DNA of 64,000 bases from Novosphingobium sp. B1. Lineage in GTDB: Bacteria; Pseudomonadota; Alphaproteobacteria; Sphingomonadales; Sphingomonadaceae. How positions within the stretch are numbered: the stretch's first letter is position 1; each line of letters starts with the position of its first letter. Under the pieces are notes generated by a model. That model made no database searches and was not told the DNA's origin. It saw nothing but the letters and a program-made list of their open reading frames with translations. A program made the position numbers and the translations under genes. Below, piece after piece: positions 1-10,481 of the stretch. Where the stretch lies: the NCBI RefSeq assembly GCF_900176395.1, contig NZ_FWXL01000005.1, positions 186,001 to 250,000 on the forward strand. The letters run 5' to 3'.

Positions 1-249
1 CTCGACGAGGCGCGGATTGCGGCCATGAGCAAGGCTCGTGCGCGGGCCGATCTCTATGCCAAGGCCGCCGGCCTGCGGGTGGTGCGTGTGCTTTCGATCA
101 GCGAGAATGGCGGCTTCGCGCCGCCTCCGCAGCCCCCGATCATGTTCGCGCGGGAAGCGATGTCCTCTGCCCCCAAATCGTCGCCAGTAGCCGCGGGGGA
201 GCTGGAAATGACCGTGACGGTCAACGTGAGCTACGAACTCGCCCCCTGA
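1..249 (+). CDS. SIMPL-domain (DUF541/YggE-like) protein, 3' end only
   Basis: The reading frame is open from base 1, so this is the last 82 codons of a gene that begins outside the window. The residues around ARADLYAKAAGLRVVRVLSI and the ending VTVNVSYELAP match the C-terminal part of the SIMPL (DUF541) domain, a periplasmic or membrane-associated beta-rich domain found in YggE and BP26. No enzymatic activity is established for the family. The segment between residues ISENGG and SPVAAGEL is rich in Pro and Ser, as is common in sphingomonad members. The signal peptide and N-terminal half cannot be seen. Confidence 0.75.
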   Translation, partial: LDEARIAAMSKARARADLYAKAAGLRVVRVLSISENGGFAPPPQPPIMFAREAMSSAPKSSPVAAGELEMTVTVNVSYELAP

Positions 250-293
250 GCCGTAATTGACAGAGGCGGCGCGTTGAACGTAACGCGCCGCCA

Positions 294-938
294 ATGCCCG
301 GACCATCGATCAAAATCTGCGGGATCACTACCCGCGACGCGCTCGCCGCCACCATCGAGGCGCGGGCAAGCCATGTCGGCTTCAATTTCTTTCCACCATC
401 TCCGCGCTTTCTCGCACTGAAAGATGCGCCGGCGCTGGCGGCACAGGCTGAAGGCCGTCTGACCCGCGTGGGCGTTTTCGTCGATGCCGACGATCGGTTG
501 CTGGGCGAGGCGGTTGCTTGCGCCCGCCTCGACGCCATCCAGTTGCATGGGCACGAAGACGCAGCGCGGGCCGCTGCCATCCGCACCCGCTTTGGCAAGC
601 CGGTGTGGAAGGTAATCTCGGTCGCCGGCCCCGGAGATGTTGCCAAGGCCGATGCCTACGCAGGCGTTGCCGACTTCATCCTGTTCGATGCCAAGACGCC
701 CAAGGGCGCAGCCCTGCCCGGCGGCCTCGGCCTCGCCTTCGACTGGAACCTGTTGCGCGCCTACAAGGGGCCACTGCCCTGGGGGCTGGCCGGTGGGCTT
801 TCGCCAACGAACGTCGCTGATGCCGTGCGCGAAACTGGCACCACCCTCGTCGATGTGTCCTCGGGCGTTGAAAGCGCGCCCGGCGTGAAGGACGCCGACC
901 GCATCCGCACCTTCTGCTTCAACGCTCGCACGGCTTGA
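294..938 (+). CDS. trpF: phosphoribosylanthranilate isomerase
   Basis: The 214-aa product has the family length and the TrpF signatures: KICGITT near the N-terminus (catalytic Cys), the FNFFPPSPR loop, and the C-terminal LAGGLSPTNV and DVSSGVE phosphate-binding segments. It catalyses the Amadori rearrangement of phosphoribosylanthranilate in tryptophan synthesis. The ATG has only a weak ribosome binding site. Related genomes often carry trpF next to trpB. Here an oppositely oriented outer-membrane protein gene separates them, so trpF ends at a hairpin and trpBA must have its own promoter. Confidence 0.95.
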   Translation: MPGPSIKICGITTRDALAATIEARASHVGFNFFPPSPRFLALKDAPALAAQAEGRLTRVGVFVDADDRLLGEAVACARLDAIQLHGHEDAARAAAIRTRFGKPVWKVISVAGPGDVAKADAYAGVADFILFDAKTPKGAALPGGLGLAFDWNLLRAYKGPLPWGLAGGLSPTNVADAVRETGTTLVDVSSGVESAPGVKDADRIRTFCFNARTA

Positions 939-951
939 GAACATGTGAAAA

Positions 952-977
952 CGGGCGACCTCCTGCAAGGCCGCCCG
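952..977. terminator. hairpin between convergent trpF and OMP gene
   Basis: CGGGCG (952-957) pairs with CGCCCG (972-977), extended by CCT/AGG inside. It lies between the stops of two convergent genes and is followed by TTTT on the minus strand, so it best serves the minus-strand gene and may act both ways. Confidence 0.6.
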
Positions 978-1004
978 CTTCATTTCGCTTGTCGCGAAGT
1001 TCGA

Positions 1005-1466
1005 TCAGAACTTCACGCCGAGGCCGACGACAGCCGCGTCGGTGTCGGTCAGCAGGGCGTTGTCGGCGAAGAAGTGGCGGTACTCGACCTTGCCATAGAA
1101 CTTGCCGAACGAGTGCTGATAGCCAGCGCCCAGCGACCAGGCGCCTTCTGCGTTGTCAGCGATTTCGGTGTTGTAGCCACCGACGGCATAGAGCTTGCCG
1201 TTGTCCATGACCTTCGCGCCAATGCGGCCGTTGAAGCCGAACGACACCTTGTAGCCCGATGCCAGAACCTTGTCGGCCGAAACTTCGGCACCGACGAAGG
1301 CAGCCTGACCGAGGTCATAGTCGTAGCCGGCGGCAACGCCAGCAAGCGCTTCGGTGTTGCTGTCATTCCAGACAGCGCCGCCGCGTGCTTCGACGCGGGT
1401 TTCGTTGGCAAGAGCCGGGGTAGCCGCAACAAGCGAGGCGGCGAGAGAGATAAGAACCAGACGCAT
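1005..1466 (-). CDS. small outer-membrane beta-barrel protein (OmpA/opacity-like)
   Basis: The start is placed at 1466 because AGGAGT lies just upstream and the residues from there form a signal peptide ending ATPALA before NETRVEARGG. The longer frame starting at 1556 has no such features. The mature protein of about 130 aa has alternating beta-strand patterns and ends in a typical outer-membrane C-terminus (VVGLGVKF, terminal Phe), consistent with an 8-stranded barrel of the OMP_b-brl / opacity family. No substrate can be assigned. It is transcribed against trpF and trpB, with an AT-rich leader that includes 1557-1660. Confidence 0.8.
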   Translation of the reverse strand: MRLVLISLAASLVAATPALANETRVEARGGAVWNDSNTEALAGVAAGYDYDLGQAAFVGAEVSADKVLASGYKVSFGFNGRIGAKVMDNGKLYAVGGYNTEIADNAEGAWSLGAGYQHSFGKFYGKVEYRHFFADNALLTDTDAAVVGLGVKF

Positions 1467-1833
1467 AATTGTACTCCTGACTTTTTGGCCCCTTCTGTGA
1501 AGGTGGCGAGGCGTCAGGTAGGTTGCGACCGTTTCGGAGACAATGCAAAAAATCACAGGAGAGTCAGATCGAATAATAATGTGACATCACTGCAACATTA
1601 GGCCCGCTAACAAAGATCGTTACTTTTGATATTTACTTGACCATTATTATAACACGAAAAGGCGACCCCTTTCGGAGCCGCCTTCACGACGTTGCGAACC
1701 CCAGCTAGATTGTTTTATATTGATCCTGGATGAACGGCGCGTGCAGGATCTTGCAATCTTGCTGTGGCCTGCCCCAAAGTCACCACCTTTGCCAATCTGG
1801 ACTTTCCGCAAAGGCTCTGCCAAGCGCAGCGCC
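1467..1833. other. intergenic region between divergent OMP gene and trpB
   Basis: This 367-bp stretch holds the leader and presumably the promoter of the OMP gene, plus that of trpB. It is unusually AT-rich at 1590-1660 for this window. A hairpin GGCG/CGCC (1661-1682) flanked by AAAA reads as an intrinsic-terminator-like structure on the minus strand, with no minus-strand gene ahead of it. No coding frame is convincing. The extended frame upstream of trpB lacks family similarity. Confidence 0.5.
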
Positions 1834-3044
<1,211 letters not shown>

Positions 3045-3048
<4 letters not shown>

Positions 3049-3227
3049 GATGGACGGTTTTGCTGATTGGCGCAGCGGCGGCAAGCCTTGCGGTCGGTCG
3101 GCTTGCGGCGGCGATTGGTTTCGACTCCGACAGCAAATCATTTTTGGTTAGCCTCACGGGCGTACTGATAGGAATGTATCTCCCGCGAACCCAGCTATTC
3201 AAATCCTTGAAGAATGACCGCGTATGA
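3045..3227 (+). CDS. 60-aa hydrophobic membrane protein between trpB and trpA
   Basis: A TTG at 3045 overlaps the trpB stop (TTGA), preceded by a GGGGG ribosome-binding-like run. The stop at 3225-3227 overlaps the trpA ATG (ATGA). The peptide has two hydrophobic stretches, [20 protein letters not shown] and [14 protein letters not shown], and a basic tail (KSLKNDRV), so it is probably a two-pass inner-membrane peptide. It matches no family I recognise. The double overlap is the main argument that it is translated; at minimum it couples trpA translation to trpB. An upstream start at 2988 inside trpB is less likely. Confidence 0.65.
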
Positions 3228-4024
3228 CCCGCCTCTCCTCCGCCTTCGCCAAGGGCCGCCCTGCCCTCGTAACTTTCGTCACTGGCGGTGATCCGACGCC
3301 TGACGCCACTGCCTCCATCCTCGACGCGCTCGTCGAAGGTGGCGCGGACGTGATCGAACTGGGCATGCCCTTCACCGATCCGATGGCCGATGGTCCGGCG
3401 ATCCAGCTGGCGAACCTGCGTTCGCTCGGCGCTGGCACCAAGACTGCCGACATCCTGCGCATCGCTACCGAGTTCCGAGCACGTCACCCCGAAGTGCCGC
3501 TGGTGCTGATGGGCTATGCCAATCCAATGACCATTCGCGGGAGCGAGTGGTTCGCCGCCGAGTGCGTCAAGGCGGGCGTCGATGGCGTCATCTGCGTCGA
3601 CATTCCGCCCGAGGAGGACCCGGAACTGGGTCCGGCCCTGCGCGCGGCGGGCGTCTCGCTGATCCGCCTCGCCACGCCCACGACTGACGCTGCCCGGCTT
3701 CCTGCCGTGCTGGATGGCTCTTCGGGCTTTCTCTATTACGTCTCGGTCGCCGGCATCACCGGCATGCAGCAGGCGGCGCAGGCCTCGATTGATGAAGCCG
3801 TGGCGCGGATCAAGGCTTCGGCAACGATCCCGGTTGCGGTCGGCTTCGGCGTCCGCACGCCCGAACAGGCCGGGGCCATTGCCAAGGTTGCCGATGGCGT
3901 CGTGGTCGGTTCGGCCTTTATCGATCTGGTCGAAAAGCATGGCGCGGATGCCGCAGGTCCGATCAAGGAACTCACCGCCGCATTGGCCGCTGCCGTCCAC
4001 TCCGCTCGTAGGGAAATCGCATGA
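3224..4024 (+). CDS. trpA: tryptophan synthase alpha chain
   Basis: The 266-aa TIM-barrel subunit cleaves indole-3-glycerol phosphate to indole, which is channelled to TrpB. The catalytic Glu is in [19 protein letters not shown] and the catalytic Asp in [10 protein letters not shown]. The phosphate-binding end [11 protein letters not shown] and VVVGSAFI is intact. Its ATG overlaps the small ORF upstream (ATGA), and its own TGA overlaps the accD ATG, so all are likely co-translated. Confidence 0.97.
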   Translation: MTRLSSAFAKGRPALVTFVTGGDPTPDATASILDALVEGGADVIELGMPFTDPMADGPAIQLANLRSLGAGTKTADILRIATEFRARHPEVPLVLMGYANPMTIRGSEWFAAECVKAGVDGVICVDIPPEEDPELGPALRAAGVSLIRLATPTTDAARLPAVLDGSSGFLYYVSVAGITGMQQAAQASIDEAVARIKASATIPVAVGFGVRTPEQAGAIAKVADGVVVGSAFIDLVEKHGADAAGPIKELTAALAAAVHSARREIA

Positions 4025-4872
4025 GCTGGCTCAACAAGGTCCGTAACGCCCTCCCCTTCACGCCGAAGCGGGACACGCCGGACAACCTGTGGATCAAGTG
4101 CCCTTCGTGCAGCGAAATGCTGTTCACCAAGGAGTACGAAGAGAACCTCTCGGTCTGCCCGCATTGCGACCACCACGGCCGCATCGGAGCGGACGCTCGG
4201 TTCGACCAGTTGCTGGATGCTGGCTACGAATTGCTGCCCGCACCAAAGGTCAAGGAAGACCCGCTCAAGTTCCGCGACAGCAAGAAGTACGTTGACCGTA
4301 TCAAGGCTGCCCGCGCCAGCAATCCGCACCCCGATGCGCTGACCAACGCCTTCGGCAAGATAGAGGGCCAGAAGGCGGTTGTCGGCGTTCAGGAGTTCGC
4401 GTTCATGGGCGGCTCGATGGGCATGGCCGTGGGCAATGCGTTCATCGCCGGGACCGAGCGTGCGATCAGGGAGACGTGCCCTTACATCGCCGTGACGGCC
4501 GCTGGCGGCGCGCGCATGCAGGAGGGCATCCTGTCGCTGATGCAGATGCCGCGTTCTACCGTGGCAATCTCGCGCCTGCGGGCTGCGGGCCTGCCCTATA
4601 TCGTCGTGCTGACCGATCCGACGACCGGCGGCGTGACCGCATCCTACGCGATGCTGGGCGACGTGCAGATTGCCGAACCGGGTGCGCTGATCGGCTTTGC
4701 CGGACAGCGCGTCATCCAGGACACGATCCGCGAGAAGCTGCCCGAAGGCTTCCAGCGCGCGGAGTACCTCCACGCTCACGGCATGGTGGACATGGTCACC
4801 CACCGCCGTGACCTGAAGGTCACGCTGGCTCAGGTGATCGACTACCTGATGGCGGGCAAGGCGGCGGCCTGA
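4021..4872 (+). CDS. accD: acetyl-CoA carboxylase carboxyltransferase subunit beta
   Basis: The 283-aa product has the AccD zinc ribbon near residues 24-50 (CPSC ... CPHC), then the crotonase-like carboxyltransferase core with [25 protein letters not shown] and GFAGQRVIQ. With AccA it transfers carboxyl from biotin to acetyl-CoA, the first step of fatty acid synthesis. It overlaps trpA by 4 bp and is followed 12 bp later by folC. The trpA-accD-folC order is common in alphaproteobacteria and supports a shared operon. Confidence 0.97.
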   Translation: MSWLNKVRNALPFTPKRDTPDNLWIKCPSCSEMLFTKEYEENLSVCPHCDHHGRIGADARFDQLLDAGYELLPAPKVKEDPLKFRDSKKYVDRIKAARASNPHPDALTNAFGKIEGQKAVVGVQEFAFMGGSMGMAVGNAFIAGTERAIRETCPYIAVTAAGGARMQEGILSLMQMPRSTVAISRLRAAGLPYIVVLTDPTTGGVTASYAMLGDVQIAEPGALIGFAGQRVIQDTIREKLPEGFQRAEYLHAHGMVDMVTHRRDLKVTLAQVIDYLMAGKAAA

Positions 4873-4884
4873 TCGGAGCCTTCG

Positions 4885-6192
4885 ATGAAGGACATCGCGA
4901 TTTCCGAGAACCAGGCGGTGCAGGCGCAGCTTGACCGCCTCGGTGCGCTTTCGCTGCCATCGGGGCGTTTGGGCCTTGATACCGTGCGCGAACTCTGCGC
5001 ACGGCTCGGTGATCCACAAGATCGCTTGCCGCCGGTTTTTCATGTCGCCGGCACCAACGGCAAGGGTTCGACCTGCGCCTACCTGCGCTACATCCTCGAG
5101 GCTCAAGGACTGACTGTCCATTCCGCGACCAAGCCTCACCTCGTCCGCTACAACGAACGCATCCGCATTGCAGGCAAGCTGATCGAGGACGAACTTCTTG
5201 CCGCGCTGCTCAAGGAAGTGCTTGATGCAAACGAAGGGCTGGAGCCGAGCTTCTTCGAGGTGACGACCGTCGCCACGTTCCTTGCCTACGCGCGTACACC
5301 AGCGGACGCCTGCGTGATCGAAACCGGTCTTGGCGGCAGGCTCGATGCGACAAACGTCATGCCAACCGCTGCGGTGTGCGGGATCGCGACGCTGGGGATG
5401 GATCACGAGGCATTCCTGCTTGCGCCTGAAGAGGGCGTCCCCGTTGATCCGCTGGCACGAATCGCGTTCGAGAAGGCAAGCATCGCCAAGCCCGGCGTGC
5501 CTCTCGTGACGATGGCCTATGCGCAGATCGCAGCCGATTCGGTAGCCGAGACGGCGGCTCGGATCGGTGCGCCGCTGGTCATGCGCGGGCGCGATTGGGA
5601 TGCCGACATTGCAGGCTCGATTCTCTACCGCGATGAGTTTGGTGAAATCACGCTGCCCCTCCCCGCCTTGCCTGGCACGCATCAGGCAGAGAATGCGGCG
5701 CTCGCTGTGGCGATGATTCGCCACCAGCGCGCCGTGCAGGTAACCCTGGGTGCAGTCGGCAAGGGCATCGTCGACGCGCGCTGGCCCGCGCGGCTCCAGC
5801 GTCTCGGGGTCGGGCCGCTGACGGCTCTGGCGGGTGGTCGAACTGTCTGGCTCGATGGTGGGCACAACCCCGATGCAGGGCGTGCCATTGCGCGGCATCT
5901 CGAACACCAGCCCCCGGTGCACCTGATCATGGGGATGCTGGCGAACAAGGATCCGTCAGCCATTCTTGCACCGCTGGCGGATCGGGCATTGTCTATTTCG
6001 GTGGTGCCTGCGCCAGGCCACGATGCGCACAAGCCCGAAGACTTCGCGCCCTTCACCAGCCTTCCGGTAGGCAGTTTCGCGACGGTGCCCGAAGCGATTG
6101 CGGCGCTGCCCCCCGAGGGTGATGTCCTGATCGCTGGCTCTCTCTACCTCGCAGGCGAAGTTCTGCGGCTCAACGAAGAAATTCCGGACTAA
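4885..6192 (+). CDS. folC: folylpolyglutamate synthase / dihydrofolate synthase
   Basis: The 435-aa Mur-ligase family enzyme adds glutamate to dihydropteroate and folates. It shows the ATP-binding loop FHVAGTNGKGST, the family block YNERIRIAG, the ETGLGGRLDATN motif and the C-terminal LDGGHNPDAGRA. It is the last gene of the trpB-accD run. Its stop overlaps by 4 bp, tail to tail, with the stop of the permease gene on the other strand, leaving no room for a separate terminator. Confidence 0.95.
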   Translation: MKDIAISENQAVQAQLDRLGALSLPSGRLGLDTVRELCARLGDPQDRLPPVFHVAGTNGKGSTCAYLRYILEAQGLTVHSATKPHLVRYNERIRIAGKLIEDELLAALLKEVLDANEGLEPSFFEVTTVATFLAYARTPADACVIETGLGGRLDATNVMPTAAVCGIATLGMDHEAFLLAPEEGVPVDPLARIAFEKASIAKPGVPLVTMAYAQIAADSVAETAARIGAPLVMRGRDWDADIAGSILYRDEFGEITLPLPALPGTHQAENAALAVAMIRHQRAVQVTLGAVGKGIVDARWPARLQRLGVGPLTALAGGRTVWLDGGHNPDAGRAIARHLEHQPPVHLIMGMLANKDPSAILAPLADRALSISVVPAPGHDAHKPEDFAPFTSLPVGSFATVPEAIAALPPEGDVLIAGSLYLAGEVLRLNEEIPD

Positions 6193-7508
6193 CCCTCTTC
6201 CTCCCCCGCCGTGCCCCCCGCCGTGCCCATGGCCGCGTCGACAAGGCCGCTGCGGCTCATCCACCAGAACAGCACGATGCCCGGCAGCGCCAGTACGGTG
6301 GTGAGCAGGTAGAAGTTGACGTAGCCCATGCTCTCGATCAGCGCGCCTGCCGTGGTTCCGGTGGCGAAGCGACCGACAATGCTCGCCGCTGCCGAAATCA
6401 GGGCATACTGGGCCGCCGTGTACCGCAAGTCGCACAGCGCCGAGAAGTAGGCGACCACGACGACGCCACCATAGCCCGAGGCGATGTTCTCGAAGCCTAT
6501 CGCGCCGGCCATGCCCAGATTGGAATGCCCCGCTGCCGCAAGTGCGGCAAACGACAGGTTCGAAACCGCCATCAGCACGAGAGCCAGCAGGACCGAACGC
6601 TTGAGGCCCATCTTCGCATAGGCGACGCCACCGATGAAAACACCGATCAGATAGGCCCAGAAGCCGACGCCGACATCCCACAGCGCGATCTCATCGTTGG
6701 TAAAACCGAGATCGTCGAACAGCAGGCGGAAAGTGAGGTTCGCGAGCGTGTCGCCAACCTTGTGGACGAGGATGAACAGCAGCACCAGCCAGGCACCGTG
6801 ACGGCGGAAGAACTCTCCGAACGGCCCGATGATCGAGGCTACGACTTCGCCCAGGCCCTTGCGCGCGGTCGGTTCGCGGTGACGCTCTGGCTCCCCAAGG
6901 ACCAGCGCCGTCAGCATAGCAGGAAGCGCGAATAGGGCACAGGCAAGATAGGCTGCGCTCCAGCCAGAACGGGCCGATACCACCAGCGCCAGCGCACCAG
7001 CGCCGGCCGAGCCGATGCGCCAGCCATACTGGCTCATGCCCGAACCGGTGCCGAGCTGGTATGGCTTTAGCGTCTCTATTCGGTAGGCGTCGATCACGAT
7101 GTCAAAGGTTGCTCCGGCCACGCCCACCAGCACGGCGGCCAATACCGTCGCCCCCAGATCTACCGATGGGTCGACGAGTGCGAGATTGGCAACAGCCGCC
7201 ATGACCAGCGAGCCCGCCAAGAGCATCCACGAGACACGTTGCCCCAGCCGTCCGAGCAGGGGCAGATGCACGCCATCGACGAGCCAGGCCCAGAACACCT
7301 TCAGGTTGTAGACCAGAAACGCCAGCGTGAACGCGGTGACCGTCTTCTTGTCGATCCCGTCCTGCGCCAATCGGGTCGTCAAGGTCGCGCCGATCATTGC
7401 ATAGGGAAAGCCCGAGGAGACGCCCAGGAAGAATGCGGCAAGCGATTCCTTCTCGAGATAGGGGCGCACCGAGTCCCACAGATTACGGTCACTGGCCTCG
7501 GTGCTCAT
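6189..7508 (-). CDS. AmpG-like MFS permease
   Basis: The start at MSTEASDRNL (7508) gives 439 aa; the longer frame adds a non-hydrophobic stretch. The protein has about 12 hydrophobic segments and AmpG-family features: SSGFPYAMIGATLTTRLAQDG after the first helix, the KVFWAWLVD loop, and a TFDIVIDAYRIE motif. AmpG proteins import anhydromuropeptides for wall recycling. Substrate assignment here is by family only, and related paralogues transport other solutes. It is divergent from rluB across about 100 bp. Confidence 0.8.
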   Translation of the reverse strand: MSTEASDRNLWDSVRPYLEKESLAAFFLGVSSGFPYAMIGATLTTRLAQDGIDKKTVTAFTLAFLVYNLKVFWAWLVDGVHLPLLGRLGQRVSWMLLAGSLVMAAVANLALVDPSVDLGATVLAAVLVGVAGATFDIVIDAYRIETLKPYQLGTGSGMSQYGWRIGSAGAGALALVVSARSGWSAAYLACALFALPAMLTALVLGEPERHREPTARKGLGEVVASIIGPFGEFFRRHGAWLVLLFILVHKVGDTLANLTFRLLFDDLGFTNDEIALWDVGVGFWAYLIGVFIGGVAYAKMGLKRSVLLALVLMAVSNLSFAALAAAGHSNLGMAGAIGFENIASGYGGVVVVAYFSALCDLRYTAAQYALISAAASIVGRFATGTTAGALIESMGYVNFYLLTTVLALPGIVLFWWMSRSGLVDAAMGTAGGTAGEEEG

Positions 7509-7606
7509 CTCTGAATTCGCTCCCTCGATTGTTGCTGGCAGACTAGCGGCCAATTCATCAGGCGCTAGGGGTGACGGATAGCGCGTTCTCGCGTAAGGGC
7601 TGCGCC

Positions 7607-8503
7607 ATGACTTTTCCCCCAAGAAACGGTGGCGATCGGCCGAAGCGGTTCAGTCCCCGGCCCGGCACACCTGAGAAGAAGCCTTTCTCGATGCGCAGCG
7701 GAGCGCCACGCACTTCGCAGCCTGTCGTGCCTGCAAAGCGTGCGCTGAACGAAGACGGCTCCGAACGCGAGGGCGACCGCATTGCCAAGCTGCTCGCCCG
7801 CGCCGGAATCGCCAGCCGCCGCGAGGTGGAGCGCATGATCGAGGAAGGCCGGGTCAAGATCGGCGACGAGATCGTCACCACGCCCGCCACGTTGCTCACA
7901 AGCCTCAAGGGTGTGAGCGTCGATGGCAAGATGGTCGGTCCGATTGCCGCGCCGCGCCTGTTCCGCTTCCACAAGCCCGCCGGCCTGATAACCGCCGAGC
8001 GCGATCCCACAGGTCGGCCCACCATCTACACCGCCCTGCGCAATGCCATGCCCAAGGACGCGCCGCGCGTCATGCCGGTCGGCCGCCTCGACGTGAACAC
8101 CGAGGGGCTGCTGCTGATGACCAACGATGGCGAGTTGAAGCGCGCGCTTGAACTGCCCTCCACCGGCATCCCGCGCACCTACCGCGCCCGTACCTTTGGC
8201 GACATCACCCAGGCACGGCTTGAAGAGCTCATGGAAGGCGTCGAGATTGACGGGGTCCGCTATGGTCCGATCAATGCCAATCTCGAACGCAGCGCCAACC
8301 GCAACAAGTGGATCGAACTGACCCTTACCGAGGGCAAGAACCGCGAAGTACGCCGCGTGCTCGAACATCTCGGCCTTGAAGTGTCTCGCCTGCTGCGCAT
8401 CAGCTATGGTCCGTTCGAACTCGCTGATCTGCAGCGCGGCTCTGTCGAGGAGATCCCGCAGGTCATGGTCGAACGCTTCCGCAAGACGCTGAAGAAGGCA
8501 TAA
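7607..8503 (+). CDS. rluB: 23S rRNA pseudouridine synthase B
   Basis: The start at 7607 follows AAGGG; a start at 7571 would add 12 residues. After a basic, disordered N-terminus of about 55 aa come an S4 RNA-binding domain (RIAKLLARAGIASRREVERM) and the RsuA/RluB-type catalytic core, with catalytic Asp in MPVGRLDVNTEGLLLMTNDG and the KPAGLITA strand. It modifies helix 89 region uridines of 23S rRNA. RluE/RluF-type specificity cannot be fully excluded. It shares the sequence TAATG with rsmD, so the two are coupled. Confidence 0.9.
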   Translation: MTFPPRNGGDRPKRFSPRPGTPEKKPFSMRSGAPRTSQPVVPAKRALNEDGSEREGDRIAKLLARAGIASRREVERMIEEGRVKIGDEIVTTPATLLTSLKGVSVDGKMVGPIAAPRLFRFHKPAGLITAERDPTGRPTIYTALRNAMPKDAPRVMPVGRLDVNTEGLLLMTNDGELKRALELPSTGIPRTYRARTFGDITQARLEELMEGVEIDGVRYGPINANLERSANRNKWIELTLTEGKNREVRRVLEHLGLEVSRLLRISYGPFELADLQRGSVEEIPQVMVERFRKTLKKA

Positions 8504-9048
8504 TGCGAATCATCGCCGGACAATGGCGCGGCCGCCCGTTGCGTGCACCCGAGGGTGACACGACCCGCCCCACCGCAGATCGCACGCGCGAGACGCTGTT
8601 CTCGATGCTCGCCAGCCGCCTCGGCAGCTTTGAAGACCTGACCGTGGCCGACCTGTTCGCAGGCTCCGGCGCGCTCGGCCTTGAAGCGCTGTCGCGTGGG
8701 GCTGCTTCGGCTATCTTCGTCGAGCAGGACCCGTCTGCGGTCCGCACCATCCGCGCCAACATTGCGGCGCTGCGCTGTGCCCCGCAGTGCGACGTGCGCG
8801 CCTCGTCGGTGCTCAGCCTCGGCGCAGTCAAGCAGCCGCTCGATCTCGTGATGCTCGATCCGCCTTATGGCACCGGCGCAGGCGCGGTCGCGATCGACCG
8901 GCTCTCCCGGCTTGGCTGGATCGGCGAGGCGACTTGGATTTGCCTTGAAACGGCTGCGAAGGAAGTGCCCGACGTTCGCGTCTGCGAAGTCGACGCCGAG
9001 CGCAAGGTGGGCAAGGCGTTGATCACGCTGATGCGGCTGAAGTCCTAA
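8503..9048 (+). CDS. rsmD: 16S rRNA (guanine966-N2)-methyltransferase
   Basis: The 181-aa product starts MRIIAGQWRGRPL, typical of RsmD. It has the SAM-binding motif VADLFAGSGALGLEALSRG and the N6/N2-methyltransferase catalytic motif LDPPYGTG. The ATG overlaps the rluB stop by one base. Pairing of two rRNA modification genes suggests co-expression. Its 3' end overlaps the MHS transporter stop by 4 bp on the opposite strand. Confidence 0.95.
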   Translation: MRIIAGQWRGRPLRAPEGDTTRPTADRTRETLFSMLASRLGSFEDLTVADLFAGSGALGLEALSRGAASAIFVEQDPSAVRTIRANIAALRCAPQCDVRASSVLSLGAVKQPLDLVMLDPPYGTGAGAVAIDRLSRLGWIGEATWICLETAAKEVPDVRVCEVDAERKVGKALITLMRLKS

Positions 9049-10307
9049 GCCGCCCGCCGGGGCGAGAACTGCACGCCAGCCAGAGTCATCGCCCCGGCCA
9101 GCGTCAGGAACAAACCGACATAGGCCGTGCCACCCACCCCTGCGAGCCATGCTGCCGCAAATGGCGCAAGTGCACCGCCGATGATCCCGCCCACGTTGAA
9201 CGCCAGCGAAATGCCGGTGTAGCGCACTTCGACGGGATACAACGTCGGAAGCCATGCCCCGAGCGGGCCGTAGGCAAGGCCCATGACGAACAGTGCGCCT
9301 GCAAGCGTGGCAAAGACCACTGGCAAGGATGCCGAACCAAGGCCCGAGCCGAACACCAGCCCGACAATGACCGTCAGCGCAGCGCCCGTTCCTAGAACCC
9401 GGCGTGCCGAGGTCTTGTCCGCCCAGTAACCGGCGACGAGAATGCCAAGGGCAAGAAAGGTGTTTGCGCCAAGTTGCACGCTCAGGAAATCCTGTTTGGC
9501 GTAGCCGAGCTTGGTGGTCGCAAAGGAAAGCGCAAAGGTGGTCGCCAGATAGAAGATCGCAAAGCAGGCAACGACGCCTGCGATCCCCGCCAGCACCGCG
9601 CCCAGATGATGGCGGAACAGCACGCCGACAGGCACTTGCGGCGGCGGCGCCTTTTCCAGCGCTTCCCGAAATGCAGGTGTCTCGCCGATCTTCAGCCGTA
9701 CCCACAGCCCCAGACCTACCAGCAACGCACTGGCCAGAAATGGCACGCGCCAACCCCAGGCGGCGAAGTCTGAATCCGACAGCCCCTTGCCAAGCAGCAG
9801 GAAAAGGCCATTCGCGAACAGGAAGCCAAGTGGTGCACCAAGCTGAGGCGCGCTGCCGAAGCGCGCTTCCCATCCCTTGGGCGCGTTTTCGACCGCGAGC
9901 AGCGAGGCCCCTCCCCACTCCCCGCCAAGGCCGAAGCCTTGCCCGAAGCGCAATAGGCAAAGCAGCGCGGGTGCAACCCCGCCGACCATCGCATAAGTGG
10001 GCAAGAAGGCGATCAGGAAGGTCGATCCCCCCATGAGCATCAGCGACGCGACGAGAGTCGACTTGCGCCCGATGCGGTCGCCAAAGTGACCAAACGCGAT
10101 CGCGCCGATGGGCCGGGCGAAGAATGCCAGACCGAATGTCATGAACGCCAGCAGCGTCTGCGCTGTGTCGGACTCGGTTGGAAAGAACAGTGGGCCGATG
10201 ACCAACGCGGCTGCAGTGGCGTATATATAGAAGTCGTAGAATTCGACCGCCGTACCAACGAGGCTTGCCGTCAGCACCCGCGCATTCTGCCTCAGTGGAT
10301 GCACCAA
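9045..10307 (-). CDS. MHS-family (metabolite:H+ symporter) MFS transporter
   Basis: The 420-aa protein has the MHS subfamily pattern: GTAVEFYDFYIYATAAALV in helix 1, ARPIGAIAFGHFGDRIGRKS in loop 2-3 (the MFS signature), and RFGQGFGLGGEWGGA in helix 4-5. Relatives carry shikimate, alpha-ketoglutarate, proline/betaine or dicarboxylates. Nothing in the sequence selects among them. No regulator or catabolic gene lies beside it to hint at a substrate. Confidence 0.85.
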   Translation of the reverse strand: MVHPLRQNARVLTASLVGTAVEFYDFYIYATAAALVIGPLFFPTESDTAQTLLAFMTFGLAFFARPIGAIAFGHFGDRIGRKSTLVASLMLMGGSTFLIAFLPTYAMVGGVAPALLCLLRFGQGFGLGGEWGGASLLAVENAPKGWEARFGSAPQLGAPLGFLFANGLFLLLGKGLSDSDFAAWGWRVPFLASALLVGLGLWVRLKIGETPAFREALEKAPPPQVPVGVLFRHHLGAVLAGIAGVVACFAIFYLATTFALSFATTKLGYAKQDFLSVQLGANTFLALGILVAGYWADKTSARRVLGTGAALTVIVGLVFGSGLGSASLPVVFATLAGALFVMGLAYGPLGAWLPTLYPVEVRYTGISLAFNVGGIIGGALAPFAAAWLAGVGGTAYVGLFLTLAGAMTLAGVQFSPRRAA

Positions 10308-10427
10308 AATCGCTACCCCTTCCGTCCAACCTCCGCAGCGATAGTTGGCCTTCGCCTCATCGGCAATCGTTGCCGTGCAATTGTCTCGAGGGGGTTGGAA
10401 ATCGGCTTTGCAGGTGCGCTACGCACT

Positions 10428-10460
10428 AAAAAGGGGCGGATGCATGTCCGCATCCGCCCC
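10428..10460 (-). terminator. intrinsic terminator of the secreted-protein gene
   Basis: A near-perfect stem GGGGCGGATGC / GCATCCGCCCC (10433-10460) is followed on the minus strand by TTTTT (10428-10432). It lies 22 bp past the stop of the gene at 10482-11153. Confidence 0.85.
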
Positions 10461-10481
10461 CAAACATTTCAAACGCCGATG

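Noticed and set aside
3736-5922. 728-aa minus-strand ORF opposite trpA, accD and folC
   Set aside because: It spans three real genes on the other strand, and its His/Arg/Gln-rich composition is typical of antisense frames at high GC.
8404-10329. 641-aa minus-strand ORF overlapping rsmD and the MHS transporter
   Set aside because: Shadow of rsmD in antisense and of the transporter gene in another frame; no coherent domain.
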